Of a stretch of 7,735 bases of DNA, positions 1 to 6,922 are shown in pieces. Both the position numbers and the translations under genes were made by a program. Origin of the DNA: an uncultured Clostridium sp. (lineage in GTDB: Bacteria > Bacillota > Clostridia > Clostridiales > Clostridiaceae); NCBI GenBank assembly GCA_946575275.1, contig CAMNZV010000072.1, forward strand, positions 1 to 7,735. The letters are read 5' to 3'. The notes below the pieces were generated by a model. The model was not told the DNA's origin, searched no databases, and saw only the letters and a program-made list of their open reading frames with translations. Positions within the stretch are counted from its first letter, which is position 1. Each line of letters starts with the position of its first letter.

Positions 1-128
1 ATAAAATAAGAAATAAATAATTTTTGCTTTTTCTTAATATTAATTAGAGATGAGAAGGGCATATATCTTAAAAACAAAGGTGTGATCTGAACAATAATAA
101 TTGAAAAAATAATAATAATAGTATTCAC
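1..128 (-). CDS. Partial membrane protein, probable sensor histidine kinase (N-terminus only)
   Basis: A reading frame runs without a stop from a GTG at 128-126 to the window edge, giving 42 codons. The GTG overlaps the TGA stop of the upstream response regulator gene (GTGA), and a strong ribosome binding site (AGAAGG, within AGAAGGTG) lies 8 to 9 bases ahead of it inside the regulator gene. The product starts MNTIIIIFSIIIVQITPLF, an uncharged hydrophobic run long enough for a membrane helix. A basic stretch (INIKKKQK, about residues 30-37) follows, and then a second hydrophobic run begins (LFISYF). This is how polytopic AgrC-like or GHKL-type sensor kinases often begin, and such a kinase is the usual partner of a LytTR regulator. 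The kinase call is inference from context, since no catalytic motif lies in the window. A transporter or other membrane protein remains possible. The overlap implies translational coupling with the regulator. Confidence 0.6.
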   Translation of the reverse strand, partial: MNTIIIIFSIIIVQITPLFLRYMPFSSLINIKKKQKLFISYF

Positions 129-862
129 AAACAGCACCTTCTTTCAATTAAGTAAGTAGTATAGTTATTCATAACCTCTGCTTTTTTTCGTCTGCTAATT
201 GGAATCTTTTCTCCGTTTTTTAATATAAAGTCATAGTCTAAGGATTTATCAACATAGTCAATATTTACAATAATATTTCTATAACATTCTAAAAAACGTT
301 TATCCAAAAGAAGTTGTTTTTCATAGTCTGAAAATTTACCAAGAACATGAATGGTACCAGATACAAAATGAACATATATATTACGCATTGATATTTCTAA
401 ATATACTATGTCACGATAAAATACTGTATTTTCCCCAAATTCAGTTAATAAGGTAATAGATGAATTATCAATATTAATTTTTTCCATAACCCGATTTAAT
501 GCTTTTGCAAGAGATAGATAATTTTTAGAGGCTGGTTTTAATATATATCCTGCAGCTTGTACATCATAACCCTCTAAAATATGGTCTAAACTAGAAGTGA
601 AAAATATTATATTACAATTTTTATCTAAGTCATATAGTTTTTTTGCAATATCTATTCCGGTAAATTCTTTCATGTAGATATCTAATAATACAAGTTGAAA
701 TTTACCTTGTTTAAAGGATTGCATAAAGTCTTCACCACAATTAAACTTTGTAAAGCTAGGAACAATGTTATAAAATTTTTTATTGTCAGAAAAAAATTTT
801 GATATAAGTGTATGTATTTCTTCACGTTCTTCATATAAATCATCTACAATTGCAATTTCCAT
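125..862 (-). CDS. LytTR-family response regulator (AgrA/VirR-like)
   Basis: This 245-residue protein is a two-component transcription regulator of the LytTR (AlgR/AgrA/LytR) type. The N-terminal receiver domain (about 1-120) has the acidic pair D7-D8 (IVDD), the predicted phospho-acceptor D61 (LVLLDIYM), the switch residue T89 (IIFFTSS) and K109-P110 (GYILKP). The C-terminal part (about 145-240) is a LytTR DNA-binding domain, with VFYRDIVYLEISMRNIYVH, then FLECYRNIIVNIDYV, then IPISRRKK near the end. The start at 862 was chosen because AAAGGGG at 868-874 lies 5 bases upstream. An in-frame ATG 15 codons further out has no such site and would place extra residues before the receiver fold. Its promoter reads away from the surface-protein gene, and its stop overlaps the start of the probable kinase gene. 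The family normally controls surface proteins, toxins, bacteriocins or quorum responses. Two cysteines sit at the extreme C-terminus (RRCCL). Confidence 0.93.
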   Translation of the reverse strand: MEIAIVDDLYEEREEIHTLISKFFSDNKKFYNIVPSFTKFNCGEDFMQSFKQGKFQLVLLDIYMKEFTGIDIAKKLYDLDKNCNIIFFTSSLDHILEGYDVQAAGYILKPASKNYLSLAKALNRVMEKINIDNSSITLLTEFGENTVFYRDIVYLEISMRNIYVHFVSGTIHVLGKFSDYEKQLLLDKRFLECYRNIIVNIDYVDKSLDYDFILKNGEKIPISRRKKAEVMNNYTTYLIERRCCL

Positions 863-895
863 AAAATCCCCTTTAGTTACGTAATTTATAAAATA

Positions 896-924
896 ATTAT
901 ACAACATAAACTAAAATATGAGAA
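896..924 (-). promoter_or_regulatory. Predicted sigma-A promoter of the LytTR operon
   Basis: Read on the minus strand, a perfect -10 box TATAAT (901-896) lies 17 bases from TTCTCA (924-919), which matches 4 of 6 positions of the -35 consensus. Transcription would start near 889 and leave a leader of about 27 bases before the ATG at 862. The weak -35 box, with a direct repeat just upstream of it, fits an activator-dependent or autoregulated promoter. Confidence 0.5.
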
Positions 925-930
925 TAATAA

Positions 931-965
931 TAAACCATTGGGTAATAAAATTAACCACTTGGTTA
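931..965. promoter_or_regulatory. Imperfect direct repeat, candidate LytTR operator between divergent genes
   Basis: TAAACCATTGGGTAA (931-945) and TTAACCACTTGGTTA (951-965) match at 11 of 15 positions and start 20 bases apart, about two helical turns. LytTR proteins typically bind two short direct repeats of about 9 bp spaced by roughly two turns. On the minus strand each copy contains a GGTT core followed by an A/T-rich triplet, loosely like the GTT-centred LytTR consensus. The second copy is also a dyad (TAACCA, 2-base centre, TGGTTA). The pair sits 6 bases upstream of the regulator's -35 box and about 35 bases upstream of a possible -10 (TATAGT, 1002-1007) for the surface-protein gene, which has no good -35 box. 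It could therefore serve either or both genes. Binding is inferred, not shown. Confidence 0.4.
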
Positions 966-1043
966 TAGTTTATATAAATATTTTTTTTTAGTTGTTATAG
1001 TTATAGTCTAAAATAATTAAACAATTAGAAGGGAGAATTATTT

Positions 1044-3992
1044 ATGAAAAAAGGAATAATAAGCATAGTGTTGTTCATAGCTATGATATTTTCATTATTG
1101 CCAACAAGTGTCTATGCAGAAATGGTAAATGGAACTACATTATGTGATAGATTACTAGTTGATGGTATGTACTATATTCAAGGAAATAATATGGATGAAC
1201 TAATAGAGTCAAACTCCATGCCAAATGAGGATATACCATATTTATATTATAGTGGCAATGAGTTGAAAGTAGTAGGTAATATAAGCTTAAGTGGACCTAG
1301 AGGTATCTTGAACATAAAGAATGAAATATTAACTATTGGTGGAGATGGAAGCTTAGATATTAGTAATGATTTTAACATTCCGGTAATAATGGGCAGTTCA
1401 GATAAGGTAATCCTTAAAGATGATGTAGACTTTACTGCAGATAGTAATAGTGGAGTAGCAACAATTAATGGAGGTACTATTACAAATGCTGAAGGCTATT
1501 TGGGTGATGTAACCCTTTTTGGGCAAAATATATTTATAAATGTTGACACTGTAGATTTGGAAACAGCAGGTGATATTAATATTGCAGGTTTAAATAAGGC
1601 ATCATATTTAGTTAACTTAAAAGAGTTAAAATTAAAAGGAGAAAAAGTTGGTATTGTAAATTTTCTTGGTGGATCTATTGTAAATGCAACAGACACAGTG
1701 GAGATTATATCAAATAATGGTGATTTGAATTTTGTAGGGGAAGCTGATGCACCAATAATTAGTGGAAAAGATGTTAATCTTGTTGCTCCTAATATAATTG
1801 TACAAAATGATAAAGGAGCTGCAATTAATGGAGATTTAGTAGCTACATCTAATGTAAATATAACTATTGAGTCTAGAAGTACTGCACCGGCAATAACTGG
1901 AATGGTAGATATAAGGGCTAATGAAGATATTTCCATTAATAGTAGAAATAACATTGCTATTGCAAGTAATGAAGAGGTTAAAATTAGTTCGAAGAATGGT
2001 GGGATAAATATTTTTGCAGGAGGAAATAATCCTGTAATAACAGTAGGCAATAAAAGTGTTATTATTAACGCTTATAAAGGGGTTTTGGTTGAAGGAAGTG
2101 GTGCATTTCCAGTGATAGTTGATGCATTAACTAAAGAAATTACATCTGTAAATGATATGGTAATTATAAAGAATAGTGAAAGGACTGAAGTTCTTTTTGA
2201 AGGTAAAATTTATAATTATGGTGGAGACGTTTCAAATGGTATTGATTTAACAACGCCACCTCTTACTGAAACTTATTATAAAGCTGAAGATGGATACATA
2301 ATTTTTCAACCTAAAAATAATAATAATTATGCAAAATTAATATTGAAAAATGCTTCAATGGATAATAGCTTAAAGTTATCTGAAGAGCCATATAATTTGG
2401 TTTTACAGGGTGAAAGTGATATATCAGAAATTTTTGCTTTTGGAAATCTTAATATATCAGGTGATGGAACATTAAATGTACATAATATTAGTAATTATAA
2501 ACTACCAGTTATAGAAGGGTTATCAAAAGTTAACACTATGTATACTATTGAAAATGATACTTATATATATGGTAAATATGTACTGGAGAATGGTGAGGGA
2601 ATAACAGTTTCTACAGAAAATAAATTGATTATAACAAAGGATTCAGAATTAACTGTGGACAATGGTGGATATATAAAGTTTTTAAAAAATTCTAATTTTA
2701 ATCAAATGATATTTGAATCTGGTGCATCTATTATTAATAATTCAAAAATACTTTTGCCAGTTGGAACAACAGCCTTAGATATTAAAAATTTAAATTTTGT
2801 AGGGATAGGAGTAATAATTGTACCTAAAAGCTATGAGAATGTTTCAGATAACTATGATACCTATTTAAATAATGGTGCGCCTACAAAGGTTATCCCAGTT
2901 CCTATGGATTTTAATTTCGGAGATTATAGTGATAAGACTATAGATAAGGATGGTTATGAGTGGAATTCAGATGAGAAAATATTAACCTTAGGAAATATCT
3001 TTTTCTTGGATGAAATTACTGTGCCAAATGGTACTTATATTAACACAGTTGGTCAGGCAAATATTAATAATTTTGATGTAGATACAAAAGGATATCAATT
3101 AGACTTATCCTTTGGAAATAGTGGAGAACTTTCTATTAAAAATATAGGTGTAGGTGGAATAAATGGAGATACTATAATTTTTAAGGATGGTGCAAATGTA
3201 ACAATAAACGATTCTTTGTTTTTAGGTGGAAGTGGGGGAGATAATGGAAATTTAGTTATAACAGGTACTAACACTATTTTAAACGTTAATGGAAAAATGG
3301 GGGCGGCTATTTTTTGTGACACTATTAATGTAGAAAAAGGAGCAACTCTTAATGTAACTTCAAAGGGTAATGGTTCTAGAGGTGTACAGGCGTTAAAGGG
3401 CGGTGTTAATGTTACGGAGAATTCTACTCTTAAAACTAGTTGTGATTACGGTGTATATATAATAAATGGGAAACTCAATGTTGATAAATCTAGTAAGCTA
3501 ATAACAAATGCAAACGTGGCACCATTTTGTATTGTAGATACATCTGGAACAAAATTAATAGATGATGTTGTATCTTTACCAGGAATGCCAAATGGAACAA
3601 AGATAATGTCAAAAACAGGTGTTGCTAATTATTGGAGTCTTGTAGATACTAATGGAATTTTAGATGTAACTGATGAATATAATGAGCCAGTAACATTAAT
3701 TGGTGGAATGAAAGGTTTATTGACATTTGAAAAAGCTCAAGATCCAAAGCCAGGAGATGGAGAAGCAACAGTAAACCCAGAAAATCCAAGTTCAAAACCA
3801 GGAGATGGAGGAGTCAATGGTGATACAGGAGATTCTGGAACAAAGCTAAATGGAATTAGTAAAGATACGGTGAATGGGTTTAAAGATAGCACACCAAAAA
3901 CAGGTGATATCTTACCTATAACCTTAATAGTAGTATTGCCTTTTGCTTGGGTAGCTTTATTATATTTAGGAATACGTTTGAGAAGAAAATAA
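1044..3992 (+). CDS. Sortase-anchored repetitive beta-rich surface protein
   Basis: This is a 982-residue exported protein of unknown ligand. Residues 1-25 form a Sec signal peptide: basic MKK, a hydrophobic core, and likely cleavage after VYA25. The long middle part (about 30-900) is made of short beta-prone stretches rich in N, G, I, V and T, as in parallel beta-helix or adhesin-like proteins. A short P-[VAI]-I motif recurs at P113, P237, P282, P330, P356 and P488. Segments beginning near 66, 411 and 637 (the last with GYEWNSDEKILTLGN) resemble the W-x-TLTL-N repeats of clostridial surface proteins. A Pro/Gly/Asp-rich linker with two KPGDG copies leads to the anchor: TPKTG (950-954), a hydrophobic helix (about 956-976) and the tail RLRRK. 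The motif is a variant of LPXTG, so a wall-anchoring sortase is expected elsewhere in the genome. GAAGGGAG (1028-1035) supports the ATG. The gene faces away from a LytTR regulator that may control it. No enzymatic motif was recognised; adhesion or a structural surface role is inference. Confidence 0.88.
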   Translation: MKKGIISIVLFIAMIFSLLPTSVYAEMVNGTTLCDRLLVDGMYYIQGNNMDELIESNSMPNEDIPYLYYSGNELKVVGNISLSGPRGILNIKNEILTIGGDGSLDISNDFNIPVIMGSSDKVILKDDVDFTADSNSGVATINGGTITNAEGYLGDVTLFGQNIFINVDTVDLETAGDINIAGLNKASYLVNLKELKLKGEKVGIVNFLGGSIVNATDTVEIISNNGDLNFVGEADAPIISGKDVNLVAPNIIVQNDKGAAINGDLVATSNVNITIESRSTAPAITGMVDIRANEDISINSRNNIAIASNEEVKISSKNGGINIFAGGNNPVITVGNKSVIINAYKGVLVEGSGAFPVIVDALTKEITSVNDMVIIKNSERTEVLFEGKIYNYGGDVSNGIDLTTPPLTETYYKAEDGYIIFQPKNNNNYAKLILKNASMDNSLKLSEEPYNLVLQGESDISEIFAFGNLNISGDGTLNVHNISNYKLPVIEGLSKVNTMYTIENDTYIYGKYVLENGEGITVSTENKLIITKDSELTVDNGGYIKFLKNSNFNQMIFESGASIINNSKILLPVGTTALDIKNLNFVGIGVIIVPKSYENVSDNYDTYLNNGAPTKVIPVPMDFNFGDYSDKTIDKDGYEWNSDEKILTLGNIFFLDEITVPNGTYINTVGQANINNFDVDTKGYQLDLSFGNSGELSIKNIGVGGINGDTIIFKDGANVTINDSLFLGGSGGDNGNLVITGTNTILNVNGKMGAAIFCDTINVEKGATLNVTSKGNGSRGVQALKGGVNVTENSTLKTSCDYGVYIINGKLNVDKSSKLITNANVAPFCIVDTSGTKLIDDVVSLPGMPNGTKIMSKTGVANYWSLVDTNGILDVTDEYNEPVTLIGGMKGLLTFEKAQDPKPGDGEATVNPENPSSKPGDGGVNGDTGDSGTKLNGISKDTVNGFKDSTPKTGDILPITLIVVLPFAWVALLYLGIRLRRK

Positions 3993-4058
3993 TAATATAA
4001 TAAGGCATATTTTCATAAAAAGTTTTCATTCTACCCATTATAAGTCCACATTATATTG

Positions 4059-4064
4059 TATAAT
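4059..4064 (+). promoter_or_regulatory. Possible -10 box for the methyltransferase-fusion gene
   Basis: A perfect TATAAT lies here, in the 95-base gap after the surface-protein gene, but no convincing -35 box is found 16-18 bases upstream. Transcription would start near 4071. A short dyad (GTATAA 4069-4074 and TTATAC 4082-4087) lies between it and the start codon region. No intrinsic terminator was found between 3993 and 4058, so read-through from the surface-protein gene is possible. Confidence 0.35.
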
Positions 4065-4087
4065 ATTGGTATAAGTAAATTTTATAC

Positions 4088-5119
4088 ATGGAGTTGATTT
4101 TGTTGAATAGTAATAGTCATAATAATTTATACAAAGTAATAGCGAATAATAAAATTGAATATGATTTATGGTTAGATAATTACAAGGATATTTTAGAACA
4201 ATCTAAAAACATGGAAATAATAGATTTGTGTTGTGGATTTGGTGGTAATTCTTTATATTTAAAAGAGAATAATTATAAGGTTATATCCTGTGATTTTTCC
4301 AAAGAATCATTAAAATTTGTAGAAACAAAAGTAAAACCATTTGCAATTAAGGAACTTAAAATTAATAATAAACTACCATTTAAGGATAATATATACAAAG
4401 TAATAATTGCAGACCTTTCAAATCAAACATTTAATAATAACTTCCTTATGAAAATAATAATCCAAATTAAAGATATTATTGTTAAAGGAGGATTTTTAAT
4501 TATTAGAATTAGAAAAAATAGTGATGAGTATAAGAAATATTTCAAAGGATTTGAAGTTATTAGTTCGGTTGAAAGGACAATATATACACAGGGAATAGAG
4601 AATATAGTTCAAGAATTATGTTTGAAAAATAAAAAAATGGAATTAAATGAGGAATTTTTAAATTTACTTGCAAATTATAGTGATGAAAATAAATCTATAG
4701 AAAATATTTATTATGGTAAAAATGAAAATTCTAAGGTTTACTTAAATAATTTAGATAAATATCTTGAAAGGATGAAGGAAAAAAATCCAAGTATATTAAT
4801 TATAGGAGAATCTCAAAGTAATAATAGTGGTATAAAAAATGGACTACCATTTAATGAAGAGGATAATAAAATTATTAAAGAAAAGTACGCCAATACATTA
4901 AGGTGGAACATATTTCCTTTCTATCCTTATGAAGAATCAAAAGTAACAGCTAAAAGAAGTCTAAAAACATTAGAATGTACGGTGGGTATTAGTATATTAG
5001 TAAGCTTACTTAAATTATTTCCTTCTATTAATAAAATAGTTCCTTTTAATAAAGAGGCTTATGATATAATTATAAAATATTCGGATATTTTGGAAGTATC
5101 AATTGAAGAATTTAAATAA
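4088..5119 (+). CDS. SAM-dependent methyltransferase fused to a uracil-DNA-glycosylase-like domain
   Basis: Numbering is from the ATG at 4088 (343 residues). Residues about 40-150 are a class I methyltransferase fold: motif I EIIDLCCGFGGNS (D46, G50, G52), the acidic end of strand 2 at D69 (VISCDFS), IIADLSNQ as the motif IV strand, and GGFLIIRIRK as a later strand. The substrate is unknown. Residues about 220-343 resemble the uracil-DNA-glycosylase-like superfamily: ILIIGES...GLPF (237-255), WNIFPFYPYE (273-282), a short linker, then an LLKLFPSINKIVPFNKEAYDII stretch split by loops. Relatives usually carry a longer insert between GLPF and WN and a later HPS motif. Here the insert is about 17 residues and no HPS is present, so glycosylase activity is doubtful. 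The ATG has no ribosome binding site. GGAG at 4090-4093 sits instead ahead of TTG codons at 4100 and 4103, so one of these may be the true start, without loss of domain. The gene ends at a strong terminator and appears monocistronic unless read through from upstream. Confidence 0.8.
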   Translation: MELILLNSNSHNNLYKVIANNKIEYDLWLDNYKDILEQSKNMEIIDLCCGFGGNSLYLKENNYKVISCDFSKESLKFVETKVKPFAIKELKINNKLPFKDNIYKVIIADLSNQTFNNNFLMKIIIQIKDIIVKGGFLIIRIRKNSDEYKKYFKGFEVISSVERTIYTQGIENIVQELCLKNKKMELNEEFLNLLANYSDENKSIENIYYGKNENSKVYLNNLDKYLERMKEKNPSILIIGESQSNNSGIKNGLPFNEEDNKIIKEKYANTLRWNIFPFYPYEESKVTAKRSLKTLECTVGISILVSLLKLFPSINKIVPFNKEAYDIIIKYSDILEVSIEEFK

Positions 5120-5125
5120 TAAGAC

Positions 5126-5173
5126 AAGCTATTATTTTGTAATTTACATTTATAAAAATAATAGCTTTTTTTT
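5126..5173 (+). terminator. Strong intrinsic terminator
   Basis: A perfect 13-bp inverted repeat (AAGCTATTATTTT at 5126-5138 and AAAATAATAGCTT at 5155-5167) encloses a 16-base loop and runs into eight consecutive T residues (5166-5173). It starts 6 bases after the stop codon of the methyltransferase-fusion gene and separates it from the HAD-prmA-rsmE genes. Confidence 0.92.
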
Positions 5174-5199
5174 AATTTCAGTAAAAAATGTGGTAAAAT
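5171..5199 (+). promoter_or_regulatory. Predicted extended -10 promoter of the HAD phosphatase gene
   Basis: TGGTAAAAT (5191-5199) is an extended -10 element (TGn then TAAAAT). TTTAAT at 5171-5176 is 17 bases upstream as a weak -35 box and overlaps the T-tract of the terminator. Transcription would start near 5206, giving a leader of about 60 bases that contains the hairpin at 5228-5255. Confidence 0.5.
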
Positions 5200-5227
5200 G
5201 AAATGATAAATATAGAATGGAGCGGAT

Positions 5228-5255
5228 TGTCAAAAAACGTGTATTGTTTTTGACA
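5228..5255 (+). promoter_or_regulatory. Leader hairpin abutting the HAD gene ribosome binding site
   Basis: TGTCAAAAA (5228-5236) and TTTTTGACA (5247-5255) form a perfect 9-bp inverted repeat with a 10-base loop. Its last base is the first base of the AGGTG ribosome binding site (5255-5259) for the ATG at 5267. No T-tract follows, so it is not a terminator. It may modulate ribosome access, stabilise the mRNA, or act as a DNA operator in the transcribed leader. The sequence does not decide between these. Confidence 0.45.
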
Positions 5256-5266
5256 GGTGAAATAAT

Positions 5267-5911
5267 ATGAGATATAAAGGAATTATATTTGATTTTGATT
5301 ATACTTTAGGAGATTCTACAAAAGGTATTATTCAAAGTGTAAACTACGGGCTAAAAAGGTTAAATTATACTAAAAGTACTGATGAAGCTATAATAAGCAC
5401 AGTAGGACTATCTTTAGAAAAAACTTATGAAGAATTAACTGGGGATAATTCTAAGGACAAAGCATTAGAATTTGAAAAATATTTTATGGAAAGGGCTAAT
5501 AGAATAATGGTTGAAAATACAACCCTTTATGATGGTGCTAGAAATACATTAGAATTATTGAAGGTTAAAGGGTTAACACTTGGAATAGTAAGTACAAAGT
5601 GCCACAGTACCCTTAAAAATATAGTAATTAAGAATAAGTTAACCAATATTATAGATTTTATAATTGGCTCTGATGATGTTGAATATACAAAACCAGATTC
5701 AGAGGGGCTTATTAAAATGGTAAGGTATATGGGACTAAAAAAAGAAGAAGTCTTATATGTAGGTGATAATACTGTTGATGCTATGGCGGCAATGGATGCA
5801 AAGGTTGATTTTGTTGCAGTTAAAACAGGAAGTACAAAAAAAGAGAATTTTTCAAACTATAAAACTAAGGCAATAATTGAAGATGTAAATCATATACTAT
5901 CACAAATTTGA
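5267..5911 (+). CDS. HAD-superfamily hydrolase, phosphoglycolate-phosphatase-like
   Basis: This 214-residue soluble enzyme belongs to the haloacid dehalogenase superfamily, near the PpaX/Gph branch of small-molecule phosphatases. Motif I is FDFDYTLGDS with nucleophile D9 and acid/base D11. Residues about 15-85 form the helical C1 cap. Motif II is GIVSTK (S109/T110). Motif III is K142 in EYTKPDSEGL, and motif IV is YVGDNTVDAMAA with the Mg-binding acids D167 and D171. All catalytic positions are present and the length is normal for the group. The substrate cannot be read from sequence; phosphoglycolate, pyrophosphate or sugar phosphates are all possible. AGGTG lies 7 bases before the ATG, and an in-frame stop just upstream (TGA at 5258-5260) excludes a longer form. 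The gene has its own promoter after a terminator and is followed by prmA, whose promoter overlaps its stop codon. Confidence 0.88.
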   Translation: MRYKGIIFDFDYTLGDSTKGIIQSVNYGLKRLNYTKSTDEAIISTVGLSLEKTYEELTGDNSKDKALEFEKYFMERANRIMVENTTLYDGARNTLELLKVKGLTLGIVSTKCHSTLKNIVIKNKLTNIIDFIIGSDDVEYTKPDSEGLIKMVRYMGLKKEEVLYVGDNTVDAMAAMDAKVDFVAVKTGSTKKENFSNYKTKAIIEDVNHILSQI

Positions 5912-5937
5912 CATTAAAATTAAAAGACGTGTAAAAT
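5908..5937 (+). promoter_or_regulatory. Predicted sigma-A promoter of prmA-rsmE
   Basis: A perfect -35 box TTGACA (5908-5913) overlaps the TGA stop (5909-5911) of the HAD gene. TAAAAT (5932-5937) follows after 18 bases as the -10 box. The start of transcription would be near 5945, about 25 bases before the prmA start. A second TATAAT (5937-5942) is too far from this -35 box. Confidence 0.6.
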
Positions 5938-5969
5938 ATAATAAATTAATTGAGAGGATTGATGTTATT

Positions 5970-6911
5970 TTGGAAGGAACTTGGATTGAGGTTAGAGTAA
6001 TTACAAAAAGTGAGGCATTAGAACCAATTTCAGGTATATTTTATAGCTTAGATTGCAAGGGGGTTGCAATAGAAGATCCAGAGGATTTTTTAGGAACAGA
6101 AAAGGGCCCTTCTACATGGGACTTTGCAGATATAAATATATTAGAACATAAGGGGAAGGTAGCTGTTGTTAAGGGTTATTTTTCAGATGAAGATAATATT
6201 TCATCTATTATAGAATTTGTAAAAGAAAAGGTAGAAGACATTAAAAATCTTGGAATAGATGTTGGAGAAGGAAAAGTAGAACATGAAAAGATGCATGAAG
6301 AGGACTGGGCAAATAATTGGAAAAAATATTATAAGCCAACCTTAATAGGAGATAGAATTGTAATTAAACCAATTTGGGAAGATTATAAACAAAAAGATAA
6401 TGAAATAATTATTGAATTAGATCCTGGTATGGCTTTTGGTACAGGTGAGCATGAGACTACAAGAATGTGTATCAAGGCACTTGAACAACATGTTAAAGAA
6501 AATAGTACAGTTTTTGATGTAGGGTGTGGCTCTGGAATACTTTCAATTGTAGCTGCAAAACTAAAAGCAAAGGAAGTAATAGGGGTAGATTTAGACCCTG
6601 TAGCAGTAAAATCAGCAATAGACAATGTTTCCTTTAATGATATATCTAATATAAAAATCATTGAAGGAAACTTACTTGATGTGGTTTCTGGAAAGGCAGA
6701 TATAGTTGTTGCAAATATTATAGCTGAGGTTATATGTATACTAACAGAAGATGTTAAAAAGGCAATTAATAAAGGTGGATTATTTATTACATCTGGAATA
6801 ATTCATGATAGAGTAGAAATGGTTTCAAATAAACTTACAGAATCAGGATTTCAGATTATTCATGTAGAAAAAGATGGTGAATGGAATTGTATAACTGCTA
6901 GGTTAAAGTAA
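5970..6911 (+). CDS. prmA: Ribosomal protein L11 methyltransferase
   Basis: PrmA uses SAM to methylate amino groups (alpha-amino and lysine epsilon-amino) of ribosomal protein L11 in the cytoplasm. The protein has 313 residues, typical of Gram-positive PrmA. Residues about 1-100 are the substrate-recognition domain (WIEVRVITKSEALEPISGIF at the start). The family signature DPGMAFGTGEHETT occupies 151-164, the SAM-binding motif FDVGCGSGILSI follows with D183 and G185-G189, the ribose-binding acid lies in VIGVDLDP, and VANIIAEVI (N249) forms the active-site strand. Translation probably begins at a TTG. The only upstream site is GAGAGG (5952-5957), 12 bases away, and the ATG at 5962 is out of frame. 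rsmE follows immediately, with its ribosome binding site overlapping this stop codon. In many Clostridia prmA follows dnaJ; here a HAD phosphatase gene takes that place. Confidence 0.95.
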   Translation: MEGTWIEVRVITKSEALEPISGIFYSLDCKGVAIEDPEDFLGTEKGPSTWDFADINILEHKGKVAVVKGYFSDEDNISSIIEFVKEKVEDIKNLGIDVGEGKVEHEKMHEEDWANNWKKYYKPTLIGDRIVIKPIWEDYKQKDNEIIIELDPGMAFGTGEHETTRMCIKALEQHVKENSTVFDVGCGSGILSIVAAKLKAKEVIGVDLDPVAVKSAIDNVSFNDISNIKIIEGNLLDVVSGKADIVVANIIAEVICILTEDVKKAINKGGLFITSGIIHDRVEMVSNKLTESGFQIIHVEKDGEWNCITARLK

Positions 6912-6922
6912 GGAGAAATTAT

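Noticed and set aside
9..38. Weak inverted repeat in A/T-rich sequence, considered as a terminator
   Set aside because: Pairing is limited to A/T runs with many mismatches, and it falls inside the open frame of the partial membrane-protein gene.
50..85. A plus-strand 11-codon ORF beginning MRRAYILKTKV, considered as a signal peptide gene of the two-component system
   Set aside because: It is opposite the partial membrane-protein frame, has no good ribosome binding site and is too short to judge.
1496..2050. Long minus-strand open frame within the surface-protein gene
   Set aside because: It is a shadow of the biased codon use of the repetitive gene, with no ribosome binding site and no recognisable domain. 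The same applies to 3095-3322 and to 6383-6661 within prmA.
3993..4058. Gap after the surface-protein gene searched for a terminator
   Set aside because: No stable G/C-containing stem followed by a T-tract was found.
5217..5270. A 17-codon ORF (ATG at 5217) whose stop overlaps the HAD start as ATGA, possible leader peptide
   Set aside because: The overlap is suggestive, but no ribosome binding site precedes the ATG and the coding content is mostly the hairpin. I could not support it as a gene.
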